A DNA stretch of 64,000 nucleotides from Lachnoclostridium sp. An14 (GCF_002160755.1 NZ_NFLE01000012.1:46292-110291); one strand, 5' to 3'; numbered from the stretch's first letter, positions 1-8,765 are shown. Made by a program: numbers and translations. Notes: generated from the sequence alone by a model not told the origin.

Positions 1-108
1 ACTGCCTCTTATTTATTAACGAAAAAGAAAAAATTCATGATGTGCTGCAGAATTTGCGCTGTTTTCTCCTATTTAATAGGCGGAATACTTAATAGGAGGT
101 TTACCCCA

Positions 109-714
109 ATGTATAAGCCCCACACCATTGAGCAATACAAAATCCAGCGTTTTCTGGACGACACCTTTGCTATGGAGCATTTCCTGGTCTCACCGCTGTC
201 CCGCACCTCGCTCTTGCTGGAGGATGAAACCGGCGAGCAGCTTGCTTTCGGCTTTTTGGATGACGAAGTGCGTGAGATCCCGCTCCCGCCGCCGGCCGCC
301 CCGGAAGAAATCAAAGATTTCATCCGGCGCTTCCGGTCCCTCAATCCCAAACCGCGTCTGCGTACCTTTGAAGATATTACCCGCTGGTGGCTGGACCACC
401 CCAATCCTCTGACCTACCAGCAGGCCCTTGGGCTGTCGGACGAGCTCTACCGCCATTTTCTTTCCCGCCCCATGATCGATGAGGAAGACGCTTATCGTCT
501 GGCTTCTTCCGGTCTTGTCAGTGAAGATGATTACCGGGATATTCAGCTCTGGTATCTCGATGGCAACACCATCTCCCACTGGCTCGGTCCCTTCGGCGTG
601 GATGGGACAGGCAATCTCTATCGTCTGATATTCAGCTACGGGACGCCGGCAGCCCGAGCACTCAAATTCTATCTGCTGGATGATTACTACCGCGACATGA
701 ACCATATATTGTGA
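109..714 (+). CDS. Hypothetical accessory-element protein
   Basis: A 201-aa soluble, acidic protein of unknown function. I chose ATG 109 over an upstream in-frame ATG at 37 because TAGGAGG lies just before it. There is no signal peptide, membrane segment or recognised catalytic motif. A proline-rich stretch near residues 58-66 (PLPPPAAP) separates an N-terminal part from a helical C-terminal part. It opens the run of same-strand genes that continues to 13 kb, so a role in element maintenance is possible. That is inference from position only. Confidence 0.6.
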   Translation: MYKPHTIEQYKIQRFLDDTFAMEHFLVSPLSRTSLLLEDETGEQLAFGFLDDEVREIPLPPPAAPEEIKDFIRRFRSLNPKPRLRTFEDITRWWLDHPNPLTYQQALGLSDELYRHFLSRPMIDEEDAYRLASSGLVSEDDYRDIQLWYLDGNTISHWLGPFGVDGTGNLYRLIFSYGTPAARALKFYLLDDYYRDMNHIL

Positions 715-753
715 TTTGCCTCGCCTAAATATCTATATATAGTATAATACCGC

Positions 754-790
754 TTGACAAACACAAGATATAGTGTTACACTTATCTTGT
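754..790 (+). promoter_or_regulatory. Promoter with overlapping dyad upstream of the SSB-like gene
   Basis: TTGACA at 754-759 and TACACT at 777-782 are 17 bp apart, a good sigma-A-type promoter. A two-part dyad covers the spacer and -10: ACAAGATA (763-770) pairs with TATCTTGT (783-790), and inside it AGTGT (772-776) pairs with ACACT (778-782). This is what a repressor operator looks like. No bound protein can be named. The rest of 715-988 holds no convincing gene, although a frame opens at 793 without a clear ribosome binding site. Confidence 0.6.
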
Positions 791-988
791 AATTGATTTT
801 TGTGCGTTTCCCCTTGTGGGATACAGACTTAGCTTCTGTACCGCAGATTAAAAATCTGCATTGCACACGCAGTCAAGGTTGTATGCTGTATCAAGTGTCA
901 GTGGTATTGCCGCGCCCTTTCGGGTCTGGTATCTGCTGGCACTTTTTATATATAGATATTAACGCCAGAGGCGAAGAAAGGAAGTGTT

Positions 989-1396
989 ATGGCACAAATC
1001 GTTGTATTTGGCCGAGTCATGCACGAGCTTGTCCCGAAAGAGGGCCAGTCAAAACAGCAATATGTCTGTTTCGACCTGATGGAGCGTTCCGGCAACACCC
1101 CGCCGGACTACTATCAGGTATGGGCCCGCGGTGACGATGTTACCCGGCTCATGCGGCTCAAGGTCAAAAAGGGAAGCATGATCTGGCTCACCGGATCGCA
1201 AAAACTGGTGGATGTTCGCCAAAAGGACGGAACCACAGTCAAGAAACTGAAAATATGGCTGACGGACTTTGGATTTCTCCCCGGGCAGTCCTCCAAAGCA
1301 AAATCCGAAAGTGGACAGCATGACCCTGACGACGCGGCGCCTGTTCCGTCACCTTCCGAGGTGATGAATGGCGACCGTGAACCCCTGCCGGAATAG
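989..1396 (+). CDS. SSB-like OB-fold single-stranded DNA-binding protein
   Basis: A 135-aa protein that starts like an SSB (MAQIVVFGRVMHE) and continues with the alternating beta pattern of the OB fold to about residue 100 (YYQVWARG, KGSMIWLTGSQ, KLKIWLTDFGFL). A polar, acidic tail follows (residues 100-135). The tail lacks the canonical DDDIPF end of housekeeping SSBs, and the body is shorter, as in plasmid and phage versions. GAAAGGAAG precedes the ATG. It probably protects single-stranded element DNA during transfer or replication. The fold call is from pattern, not alignment. Confidence 0.75.
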   Translation: MAQIVVFGRVMHELVPKEGQSKQQYVCFDLMERSGNTPPDYYQVWARGDDVTRLMRLKVKKGSMIWLTGSQKLVDVRQKDGTTVKKLKIWLTDFGFLPGQSSKAKSESGQHDPDDAAPVPSPSEVMNGDREPLPE

Positions 1397-1410
1397 CTCC
1401 CGGCATCCAA

Positions 1411-1468
1411 GAGGGACCGTATCAAGTTTTCAGAATGATCTGAAGCTTGGTGCGGTCCCTCTTTTTTT
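1411..1468 (+). terminator. Rho-independent terminator after the SSB-like gene
   Basis: GAGGGACCG (1411-1419) pairs with CGGTCCCTC (1453-1461), followed directly by seven T. The loop is long and holds a smaller AAG/CTT stem. It ends the SSB-like transcript before the next ribosome binding site (AAGGAAGG). Confidence 0.8.
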
Positions 1469-1506
1469 GTTTTCAGGCAAAAATCTAAAGGAAGGACGGT
1501 AAAGAT

Positions 1507-2322
1507 ATGAGTAATGACAAGGGACTTTTGAGCGGCAGCATCACCATCTTGATCGGTGCTGTCATCGCCATCATGGCTCTGGTGCGCGGACCGTGGCAGG
1601 CGTGGCTGCTGATTGGGGTATTCACCCTTTGGGGGCTTTGGGTCGTTCTGATCCTCCTGCTCCCGTATATGCAGCAGGCCAAACGCCGCCGGCAGCGCCA
1701 GCAGAGAGAACGCCGGCTGCACGCTGAAGGCATTGCCCAGAGCACATTCCAGGTCCCGGAACTGGAGGAACCAGTTTCAGACGACCTGCTGCTCCGCTAT
1801 GCCAACCACCGGATTCTGGCCTATCTGCGCTCGTCGTATTCTGACGCCTGCTTTGAGTGGTGTGAGAAACGGCCGGCAGAGCTGATCCGTACCAATGGCA
1901 CTGGGCGCATCCGACTTCACAATGTAGATGGATTCGACCATGCAGACATCACATTCGGGCAGGATGCGACCATCCAGTGTGACCTGCTCAAAATCGTGCC
2001 TCTGTCCAAGGCTGGCACAGAACAGGGCGATGAAGCCAATATCCCGCCCAACAAGCAGCCCATTGATCCGCGCATCTGGTATGAAAACTGCGGGCGCGAA
2101 GTCATGGAAACGCTGATCGCCGATCTGAATTCCCGTGGACACAGCAAGCTCACGCTGCGGGAAAACGGCGACATCTGCATCCAGCAGGACGATGAACTGG
2201 TGCCGCAGGAACATCTTGCGAACTTTCCCGCGAAGGTCTACTGGCCCCGCTTGGTGGAAGTGTTTGAAAGCAAGGGCCTGTCGGCTGAAACCACGGCGCA
2301 GGGCATCCAGGTCTCCTGGTGA
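1507..2322 (+). CDS. Membrane-anchored hypothetical protein
   Basis: A 271-aa protein with two hydrophobic segments (about residues 9-26 and 32-53), then a basic KRRRQRQQRERR stretch and a cytoplasmic domain of about 200 residues. The basic stretch after the second segment fits the positive-inside rule, with both ends in the cytoplasm. The soluble domain matches no family I can name. It is followed within 34 bp by the DUF932 gene. A membrane-tethered role in element maintenance is only a guess. Confidence 0.6.
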   Translation: MSNDKGLLSGSITILIGAVIAIMALVRGPWQAWLLIGVFTLWGLWVVLILLLPYMQQAKRRRQRQQRERRLHAEGIAQSTFQVPELEEPVSDDLLLRYANHRILAYLRSSYSDACFEWCEKRPAELIRTNGTGRIRLHNVDGFDHADITFGQDATIQCDLLKIVPLSKAGTEQGDEANIPPNKQPIDPRIWYENCGREVMETLIADLNSRGHSKLTLRENGDICIQQDDELVPQEHLANFPAKVYWPRLVEVFESKGLSAETTAQGIQVSW

Positions 2323-2355
2323 CCGCCATCACCCAGAGAGGGGAGTGAAATCACA

Positions 2356-3429
2356 ATGAAATCAGGGATCAGTCTTGTAGACATGGCAAAGGAGATCCAG
2401 CGCCAGGCTGATTTGAAAGCCGACTATATGCTGGACACCCGCAGCCTTCGTCTGGAGCCTTTTGACTCGAAGCTGTACCTCAACGCCTATGACCAGTCCG
2501 GTGTCCCGGCGCTTGAACCGCTGGAGGTCAATTCCATTGCCCACCGGCAGATTGGCACACATCTGAAGATTCCAGCAGCCTACTATGACAAGATGCTGGA
2601 GGAATATCCCCAGCTGCTGGCACAAAATGTGAACGCCTGGTTCCAGCGGGAGCCCTCTGTCCGTATGATCCGCACCATTGAGGGTACGGCACGGGCATTT
2701 TTAAGCAACCGCTACCGGCGCATTGACAACCTTGATATTGCGGGCATCGTCCTTCCCGTCCTTCAGGATATGGAGGGAATGCACTTTGAGAGTTGCCAGC
2801 TCACAGAAAGCCGCATGTATATCAAGGTAGTCAACACCCGCCTGGAGGCCGAGGTCGTGCCGGGCGACATCGTTCAGTCCGGCATCATCATCAGCAACAG
2901 CGAGGTGGGACTCGGATCGGTGAACATCCAGCCGCTGGTCTACCGGCTGGTATGCAGTAACGGTATGGTCGTAAACGATGCCCAGACGCGCCGCACTCAT
3001 GTGGGCCGCATCAATGAGGCTTCGGAGAACTATCAGCTGTATTCGGAAAAGACGCTGGAGGCCGACGACAAAGCCTTTGCCATGAAGATCCAGGACACGG
3101 TGCGGGCCGTGGTAGACGAGGTGCGCTTTACCCGTGTAGTCAACATGATGCGGGAGGCCAAGGAGGCCCGCATAAATACCACCGATGTCCCCGGTATTGT
3201 CAAGCTGGTCAGCAAGGACTTCCACATCACCGATGAGGAAAGCTCCGGTGTGCTGCAGCGGCTGATCGAGGGCAACGACCTGACGCTCTATGGTTTATCC
3301 AATGCGGTGACCCGCCACAGCCAGGATGTTCAGGACTATGACCGGGCGACTGCACTGGAGGGCATCGGTTACAACATTCTCTCCATGCCGGCAAGGCAGT
3401 GGAGCCGTATCAACCAGCTGGCCGCCTGA
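2356..3429 (+). CDS. DUF932 family phage/plasmid protein
   Basis: A 357-aa protein matching the DUF932 pattern of phage and plasmid proteins: N-terminal residues like DTRSLRLEPF, a central RTIEGTARAFLSNRYRRIDN, then a VNIQPLVYRLVCSNGMVV segment. Biochemical function is unknown for the family; it is widespread on phages and ICEs, often near replication or recombination genes. GAGAGGGGAG precedes the ATG. The protein is full length for the family, with no membrane segments. It lies between two genes of the same strand and is probably cotranscribed with them. Confidence 0.8.
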   Translation: MKSGISLVDMAKEIQRQADLKADYMLDTRSLRLEPFDSKLYLNAYDQSGVPALEPLEVNSIAHRQIGTHLKIPAAYYDKMLEEYPQLLAQNVNAWFQREPSVRMIRTIEGTARAFLSNRYRRIDNLDIAGIVLPVLQDMEGMHFESCQLTESRMYIKVVNTRLEAEVVPGDIVQSGIIISNSEVGLGSVNIQPLVYRLVCSNGMVVNDAQTRRTHVGRINEASENYQLYSEKTLEADDKAFAMKIQDTVRAVVDEVRFTRVVNMMREAKEARINTTDVPGIVKLVSKDFHITDEESSGVLQRLIEGNDLTLYGLSNAVTRHSQDVQDYDRATALEGIGYNILSMPARQWSRINQLAA

Positions 3430-3467
3430 GTGGCTGCCAACCATCCAATTTTAAGGAGGAACGAACT

Positions 3468-4313
3468 ATGTACGAACAGAACACTTCTATGATGAACACT
3501 CCTGAGCGGAACACTTTCCTGCTCCCTGCGATGGTGGAGGGTGATTTCAGCAGCGATGAGATCGCGGAAGATGCGGACGGCCTGCAGATGATGAGTTTCC
3601 AGCGGGTGAAAATTCCCGCCGGCGGCGCCCTGCAGTTCGAGATCCCCACGGAAGACCCCGACAATCCGGATTATGCCCGGACCCTGGAAGGAGTCATTCT
3701 CTACAATCATTCTGCCTATACCCTGTGGCCGGAAGGCAGCGAGTATGACGAGGACACCAAGCCTCTCTGCTCTTCTGTGGACGGCAAGACGGGCATTGGG
3801 GAACCGGGCGGCGCCTGCGCCACCTGCCCGATGAACGCATACGGTTCGGCCAGAGACGGCGGCCGCGGCAAGGCCTGCAAGAATATGCGGGACATCTACC
3901 TGCTGCGCAGCGGCGAGTATATGCCTCTGCTGATTTCTCTGCCGCCTACCAGCATCAAGCCGTTCAAGGAGTTCCTGAACCGGGCCTTTGTCTACCGCCG
4001 GCGCGCCACCTATGGCAGCCTGATCCAGATTGGGCTCAAGAAGGAGAACAATGGCAGCAACGACTACAGCGTTGCCACTTTCCGCCTTGTGCGCGACTTC
4101 CAGGGCGAGGAACTGGCTCAGATCCGCGCCTATGCCAATGGCTTTAAGGAGCAGATCAAGGCCATCAACATCCAGCGGGCCCTGATCAACGAGGAGCAGC
4201 GTACCAACGACTGCGACTATGTGATCCCGGAGTCCGCTACGGCGCCCGACAGCCCCGATGGGAGCTATGTGGTCGGAGAGATCAACGGCAACTACGAGAA
4301 GCTGCCCGCGTAA
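3468..4313 (+). CDS. Hypothetical protein with a clustered-cysteine, possibly zinc-binding motif
   Basis: A 281-aa protein; AAGGAGG lies 9 bp before ATG 3468. Residues about 100-140 contain a Cys cluster (LCSSVDG, then CATCPMNAYGS, then KACKN) whose spacing suggests a metal-binding site. Similar Cys clusters occur in phage proteins next to recombination and ssDNA-binding genes. The rest is mixed alpha/beta with a glycine-rich N-terminal beta region. The neighbours (SSB-like, DUF932, sigma-like) agree with a nucleic-acid role, but I do not recognise a defined family. Confidence 0.6.
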   Translation: MYEQNTSMMNTPERNTFLLPAMVEGDFSSDEIAEDADGLQMMSFQRVKIPAGGALQFEIPTEDPDNPDYARTLEGVILYNHSAYTLWPEGSEYDEDTKPLCSSVDGKTGIGEPGGACATCPMNAYGSARDGGRGKACKNMRDIYLLRSGEYMPLLISLPPTSIKPFKEFLNRAFVYRRRATYGSLIQIGLKKENNGSNDYSVATFRLVRDFQGEELAQIRAYANGFKEQIKAINIQRALINEEQRTNDCDYVIPESATAPDSPDGSYVVGEINGNYEKLPA

Positions 4314-4352
4314 TGAGTTTTGTTGCGGCCTCAGCCGCATGACATGTCATCA

Positions 4353-4392
4353 AGGGATACCTTCGGCTCACGCCGGGGGTATCCCTTTTTTG
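4353..4392 (+). terminator. Rho-independent terminator
   Basis: AGGGATACC pairs with GGTATCCCT around a GC-rich loop, followed by six T. It separates the DUF932 operon from the sigma-like gene. Confidence 0.8.
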
Positions 4393-4414
4393 CTTTAGAC
4401 TGGAGGAAATATAT

Positions 4415-4954
4415 ATGTTATGTGAAGTACCGTTAACAAAGGAGCAACAGGAGTTTGCCGCTGAACATCACGGCCTGGTCTACAAATTTTTAAATGACAA
4501 CCATCTGCCAGATGACGAATTTTATGATGTGGTCATTTTTCCCTACCTGAAGGCTGTGCAGGATTATTTTTCAGATGAATCGGCACAACGCTATTCATTC
4601 GCAGCGATTGCCCGCCACAGAATGCGTCTGTGTGTCTATGATCACTTTCGCTCGCAGGCTCGCCGCAAGCGCAACGCTGAAATCCTCAGCATTCATATCG
4701 GCCTGTACCCGGACGGCGTGCCCCTGGAGGAACTGCTGCCGGCGCAGGATGATCTGATGCAGGAATTTGAGATGAAGCAGCTGCTTCATGACCTGGCTGG
4801 CCGTGTTTCCATGCAGCAAATGAACATCGTCCGCATGAAGGGCTGCGGCTACGGCATCCGCGAGATCGCCAGCCGTGAAAAGCTCCCCATGAAACGCATC
4901 AAGGAGCTTCTGGAAGAGGTCCGCGCGGTGTTTCTGGAGTTGTGCTATGAGTAA
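4415..4954 (+). CDS. Sigma-70-like factor encoded by the element
   Basis: A 179-aa protein with sigma-70 architecture. A region 2-like helix pair is seen at about residues 25-90 (DDEFYDVVIFPYLKAVQDYF, then YSFAAIARHRMRLCVYDHFR). A region 4-like helix-turn-helix is at about 125-175 (MQQMNIVRMKGCGYGIREIA, then MKRIKELLEEVRAVF). It would redirect RNA polymerase to element promoters. It is short for a housekeeping factor and resembles sporulation/phage-type small sigmas. The ribosome binding site is TGGAGGAAA. Confidence 0.7.
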   Translation: MLCEVPLTKEQQEFAAEHHGLVYKFLNDNHLPDDEFYDVVIFPYLKAVQDYFSDESAQRYSFAAIARHRMRLCVYDHFRSQARRKRNAEILSIHIGLYPDGVPLEELLPAQDDLMQEFEMKQLLHDLAGRVSMQQMNIVRMKGCGYGIREIASREKLPMKRIKELLEEVRAVFLELCYE

Positions 4955-5007
4955 ATGCCTGCCGCCCCTGGCAGGCCAATGTCAAAAATGAATGGAGGCT
5001 GACTATT

Positions 5008-5253
5008 ATGACGAAATCGAAAAAGTCCATTGTAATGCACGGAATGCTTTTGTGCCCGCTGGTTCTCGGCCACTGCGCCTTCCTGCGTGCCAACGGCTCC
5101 GACTACCGGACCTCGCCCGTTGTGGCGATCCATGAGCAGTCCGGGGATCTGGTGCATTTCGAAACGCTCAACTCCAACTACTTCCTTTCGATGGACCCTT
5201 TCCCGCTGGCGGCCGCCAGCCCGCTCCCGACGGTTCTGGCCGCGTGCGCGTAG
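5008..5253 (+). CDS. Small hypothetical protein (81 aa)
   Basis: An 81-aa protein with GGAGG 11 bp before its ATG. Residues 8-28 are mildly hydrophobic with two cysteines (GMLLCPLVLGHC) but not a convincing membrane segment. The rest is polar. No family is recognised. A terminator follows within 40 bp, so it is a real expressed unit rather than a shadow. Confidence 0.55.
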   Translation: MTKSKKSIVMHGMLLCPLVLGHCAFLRANGSDYRTSPVVAIHEQSGDLVHFETLNSNYFLSMDPFPLAAASPLPTVLAACA

Positions 5254-5292
5254 AGAAGTCAAAACAATAAGGGGTAATGCCCCATAGGTCCC

Positions 5293-5330
5293 GGCCGTGG
5301 CAGGCGCACTTGTCTGCCGCGGCCTTTTTT
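5293..5330 (+). terminator. Rho-independent terminator
   Basis: GGCCGTGGCAG pairs with CTGCCGCGGCC, with a single mismatch, followed by TTTTTT. It sits immediately upstream of the ribosome binding site of the YkgJ-like gene. Confidence 0.8.
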
Positions 5331-5342
5331 ATGGAGGAATGT

Positions 5343-6026
5343 ATGGAACAATCCAAAACCCTTGCTGTTTCCGTAAGCGCCAAGGAGTTTGTCACATACC
5401 AGTGCAGCCAATGCGGCCATTGCTGCCGCCGCATCGAGGGCTGCGTTATGGTAGAAAGCCTGGACGCCTACCGAATGGCAAAACACCTTCGAGAGCAGCA
5501 TTGCGGTGTCCGCAGTACGGATGATGTGCTTCTCCAATACTGCGAGCCCACACCGCTCACCGATGAAGGGTATCCCATTTACACACTCAAAACAGTTGGA
5601 GCAGAAGCATCCTGTGTTTTTCTGCAGGGCAACCATTGCAGCATCTATGCCACCCGTCCTCGGACCTGCCGCCTTTACCCGTTTTCGGCGGGGCCCGGTG
5701 AGCGCGGCCGGGATTTTGAATACTGCCTCTGTTTTGATGATAACCAGCAGTATCACTTCAATGGCGGGAAGGTGCTTGTCAAAGACTGGCTGTACCGCAA
5801 CTTTCCCCGGGAAGATAAGGAATTCTTGAAGCAGCAGTACCGGGCCATCCCGGAAATTGGCAAGCTGATGCGCCGCATACCAGAGGAACTGCGCCGGGCA
5901 TCTGTGTTCAAGATCCTGTTCTATCACTATTACAACTTCGACCTGGATCAGCCGTTCCTGCCCCAGTATGAACAAAATAACCGCAGCCTTCTGCATGATC
6001 TTCGTCAGCTGGCGCTTCTGGACTGA
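5343..6026 (+). CDS. YkgJ-type cysteine-cluster protein
   Basis: A 227-aa protein with the CxxCGxCCRR motif at about residues 20-29 and a second CSIYATRPRTCRLYPF motif at about residues 99-114. Together these define the YkgJ/UPF0153 cysteine-cluster family, proposed to bind zinc or an Fe-S cluster. The catalytic role is unknown. ATG 5343 was chosen because TGGAGG lies 5 bp upstream. It is transcribed with the small genes that follow. Confidence 0.75.
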   Translation: MEQSKTLAVSVSAKEFVTYQCSQCGHCCRRIEGCVMVESLDAYRMAKHLREQHCGVRSTDDVLLQYCEPTPLTDEGYPIYTLKTVGAEASCVFLQGNHCSIYATRPRTCRLYPFSAGPGERGRDFEYCLCFDDNQQYHFNGGKVLVKDWLYRNFPREDKEFLKQQYRAIPEIGKLMRRIPEELRRASVFKILFYHYYNFDLDQPFLPQYEQNNRSLLHDLRQLALLD

Positions 6027-6036
6027 GGCGGCGCCT

Positions 6037-6225
6037 ATGATGTACGCACTGGAACACTTTTCAGCGCAGGGAACCGGCGGCCGCCCATGTCGATGCTGGA
6101 TACAGTACGCTATCTGCGGAAAATATGAAATTTTAGAAAAGGTCTGCCAAAACCAGCGCCGGCCGGAGGAATGGCGGGTAATTCCTCTGGCAGCAGGCGT
6201 ACCAGAAGAAAGGAGTGCCGCATGA
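6037..6225 (+). CDS. Small hypothetical protein (62 aa)
   Basis: A 62-aa frame beginning MMYALEHFSAQGTGGRPCRC, 10 bp after the previous stop, whose TGA overlaps the next ATG (ATGA). The tight packing suggests translational coupling. It has a central Cys/Trp-rich stretch and ends in basic-acidic residues. The only upstream Shine-Dalgarno match is weak (GAGGCGG). No family is recognised. Confidence 0.45.
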   Translation: MMYALEHFSAQGTGGRPCRCWIQYAICGKYEILEKVCQNQRRPEEWRVIPLAAGVPEERSAA

Positions 6226-6665
6226 GTACCAACCAATACCAAGAGATGCGCAACCGCCAGCAGGCGGAAGTAAACGCATTTCCCATGTTCTTTGCTTTTA
6301 ATAAACAGCAGTTTGCTGAAGGAATGCGCAAGCTGGGCTTGTCCCCCTCGGACACCCGCCAGGTATGCAGCATTTTTGGAGGCGGCTACTGCCGTAAAAG
6401 CGATGTCGCAAAACTGAATGAAATATTCACCCGACACCGAAAAGAGCTGGAAGATGCCATTGCCGGCGACAAAACCGGGCAAGGTTTTATCTGTGATATG
6501 TTCCTCCAGGAGTTGGAGAACCATGAGTACAGTTATACCGGCGATGTGCAGGAAACTCTTGATGCTTTGGGCATTACGGCCCAGTATATGGAGGCTGTTC
6601 CGCAACTGCTGGATGGCCTGGCTCTGGCCTGTGAAAAGGCTATGCAGCACGATTGTTTCGACTGA
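6222..6665 (+). CDS. Conserved element protein, DUF7659-like
   Basis: A 147-aa soluble protein (MSTNQYQEMRNRQQAEVNAF start) preceded by AAAGGAG. The pattern NAFPMFFAFNKQQFAEGM, then FGGGYCRKSD, then FLQELENHEYSYTGD resembles a family common on clostridial plasmids and ICEs that I remember as DUF7659; the family name is tentative. It overlaps its upstream neighbour by four bases. Function is unknown. Confidence 0.6.
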   Translation: MSTNQYQEMRNRQQAEVNAFPMFFAFNKQQFAEGMRKLGLSPSDTRQVCSIFGGGYCRKSDVAKLNEIFTRHRKELEDAIAGDKTGQGFICDMFLQELENHEYSYTGDVQETLDALGITAQYMEAVPQLLDGLALACEKAMQHDCFD

Positions 6666-6760
6666 CCCAGAAAGAAACCATGCCCCACCGGGGTCCGAAT
6701 CAACAGCCGCCGCAGCTCATATGCCGCCGGCGGGCTTTTCATTGACAGGAGGTGCAATCT

Positions 6761-7189
6761 TTGAATTTTCACGAAACGATATGCGGCCGCCGCTTTTTTG
6801 ACGCCCAGCTGCCCCATCTCATCAAGGCTCTGGAACGCATTGCCGATGGCCTTACCCAACCAAAAATGTCTTTGCCGCATGGCATGACTATTGAGCCCAA
6901 TTTCCTGCATGACCTCTATTACGGCGAGTACGAACCGAGTGTTTTTAAGGAGCAGGACAAAAAGCAGCAGGTACTTAACCACACAGTATCTGCGGCTGAG
7001 ACCGCTCTACGCGGGGAACTCTCCAAAACTCCTGCAGCTCTGGCAGCTTTCGAGGTGTACCAAACGGCCGCCGGTGAGCGCAACAGCGCTGTGATTGAAC
7101 AGGCTTTTGAGTCTGGATACCGTACTGCCATGCAAATGCTTTTTGCTGGGCTGGTATCTGCTCCGCCGGAGGACCACGCCAATGGATGA
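6761..7189 (+). CDS. DUF6809-like hypothetical protein
   Basis: A 142-aa protein starting at TTG 6761, 8 bp after AGGAGG; a GTG at 6752 overlaps the ribosome binding site and is less likely. The central NFLHDLYYGEYEPS followed by helices with a Gly-Tyr-Arg near the end (ESGYRTAMQMLF) resembles DUF6809 proteins of phages and ICEs. Function is unknown. Its stop overlaps the next start. Confidence 0.55.
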   Translation: MNFHETICGRRFFDAQLPHLIKALERIADGLTQPKMSLPHGMTIEPNFLHDLYYGEYEPSVFKEQDKKQQVLNHTVSAAETALRGELSKTPAALAAFEVYQTAAGERNSAVIEQAFESGYRTAMQMLFAGLVSAPPEDHANG

Positions 7190-7691
7190 ACAGCAGCACA
7201 ACGCTTTAGAATTGCCAAAAGGATTATACGAGCCTGTGCTCCGGCAGCCGATGGAGTTAGACTTCCTGCTGGGGCAGGAACTCTCCCTTTGCTTTCATGA
7301 TTTGGACGGCTCCCATGTGTTCAAGACCTGCTATGGCGATATCTGCAAAGCAGTCAATGCCTTACGGGACTATGCACGGCTGCTGGAGATGGCCTGTGAG
7401 CAATGGGACCTGACTGGTTTTCATCGTGCCCTTTATGAGTATCATGCGGAAAAAATGAGGGAAATTGCAGGCAAATTTCAGGCCGGCATCGGCTATGACT
7501 ATGACGCTGCCATGGAAAAATGCCGCAGGAAAAAGAAACGCAAGAAGAAGGAAGATGATTTTGGTGAGGATGCTCTTGTTCTGGCCTTCAAGCGGACAAA
7601 GCAACCCGCCGAGCAGATGAAGGAGGCAGATACTGATGTTGATGACTCTCCCTGGGAAGAGGACGAAGACGAACAGGAAAGTGACGACTGA
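7182..7691 (+). CDS. Hypothetical protein with basic linker and acidic tail
   Basis: A 169-aa protein starting at ATG 7182, inside the end of the previous gene, with GGAGG 9 bp upstream. Residues 1-105 are helical. A lysine/arginine-rich stretch follows at about 114-122 (RRKKKRKKK) and the last 20 residues are almost all Asp/Glu. This charge layout suggests a nucleic-acid contact plus a disordered acidic tail. No family is recognised. Confidence 0.5.
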   Translation: MDEQQHNALELPKGLYEPVLRQPMELDFLLGQELSLCFHDLDGSHVFKTCYGDICKAVNALRDYARLLEMACEQWDLTGFHRALYEYHAEKMREIAGKFQAGIGYDYDAAMEKCRRKKKRKKKEDDFGEDALVLAFKRTKQPAEQMKEADTDVDDSPWEEDEDEQESDD

Positions 7692-7883
7692 TCACAACAC
7701 GACCCGCCCCAGCGGGTATCGGGATTGCCAGTCTGGTAAGCTGCAAGCCTACCGCTCTTTTGCTGCCACTCATTTGCATGTGTATGAGCGGTGCCGCCAT
7801 TTTCGTCGCGGATAACTGAACGATTTTTGATCTGCGGGGCTAGGGCATTGTACCCAGCCCCACCCCACAAAAAGGAGGGAGCA

Positions 7884-8765
7884 ATGATGATTTATCATCA
7901 GCCTGGAGAAGAATTTTGGCATGAGGGTGTCTGCTACAAAGTCGGCGGACGCATTGTTGCCAATGAAGCGAGCGATTACGCAGGGCTCTTCGGAAATATC
8001 CTTGAAATCCGCACCGAGGATGACCGGGAGACTGACAACGACACGCCGGACATCTACTGCGCGTTTGAAGCGCCGGTGCTCTCTGCGGACCGTCTTGCGC
8101 TGGAGCAGACCTTTTCACAGCTTTACCGTGAGCAGAAACACATCGAGGATCTGGGCCTGGATATGGTCATTATGGGGCCTGAAATGATTGTTCCCCTTGA
8201 GCATCCTGCCCAGGTATATCCCACAGGGACGCTCTATGTAGTCGCCGTCCACTGGGCTACCGATGGGGAGTATGGTTCCTATGAAGCGATCTTCACGGAG
8301 CGCACCGATGCCCTACATCAATTTCACAATGATCTTCGGGAAGAATTTCTGGCTGGAAGCATTCCACGCTGGAAAGAAAGCAGCCAATTCGTCGAAGAAG
8401 AGTCTGACAACAGCTATGAGTGCTATCTGGACGGCGAATACTGTGAGAACCATTTTTCGATTGCGCTGGAACAGCGGGCGCTGCCTCTTTCCCCTGCATT
8501 TTGCCGCAGCACGGCAGAATTGTACCGCGCAGAATGCCTGCGGGATGATTTCAGGGAGCATATTGAGAACTGTGACGATTTTCAAGAGCTCTCTGACACA
8601 CAGAAAGAAGCACTACTGCGTTCTCCCAATTTGCCGCAGCGGATCGCCAACCAGCTGGAACACAGCTGCGCCTACGGTGAGGCTTACTGGCAGGCGGTGT
8701 CCGATGTGGCACGCACTCTGCTGAAAGAGTTGCGCCAGCAATCCGCAGGACATAGCCCCTGCTGA
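7884..8765 (+). CDS. Hypothetical protein (293 aa)
   Basis: A 293-aa acidic protein with AAGGAGGGAG just before ATG 7884; ATG 7887 is an equally possible start. It opens with a small beta-rich region containing DYAGLFGNILEIRTEDD and has several aromatic/Cys-containing segments later (YECYLDGEYCENHF). There is no membrane segment. Similar large DUF proteins occur in ICE housekeeping blocks. Function cannot be assigned. Confidence 0.5.
   Translation: MMIYHQPGEEFWHEGVCYKVGGRIVANEASDYAGLFGNILEIRTEDDRETDNDTPDIYCAFEAPVLSADRLALEQTFSQLYREQKHIEDLGLDMVIMGPEMIVPLEHPAQVYPTGTLYVVAVHWATDGEYGSYEAIFTERTDALHQFHNDLREEFLAGSIPRWKESSQFVEEESDNSYECYLDGEYCENHFSIALEQRALPLSPAFCRSTAELYRAECLRDDFREHIENCDDFQELSDTQKEALLRSPNLPQRIANQLEHSCAYGEAYWQAVSDVARTLLKELRQQSAGHSPC

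Noticed and set aside
793..1134. 113-codon frame before the SSB-like gene
   Set aside because: It overlaps the SSB-like start, lacks a ribosome binding site and has random composition.
5259..6650. 463-codon open frame on the minus strand
   Set aside because: Antisense to the YkgJ-like and following genes, with no start signal.
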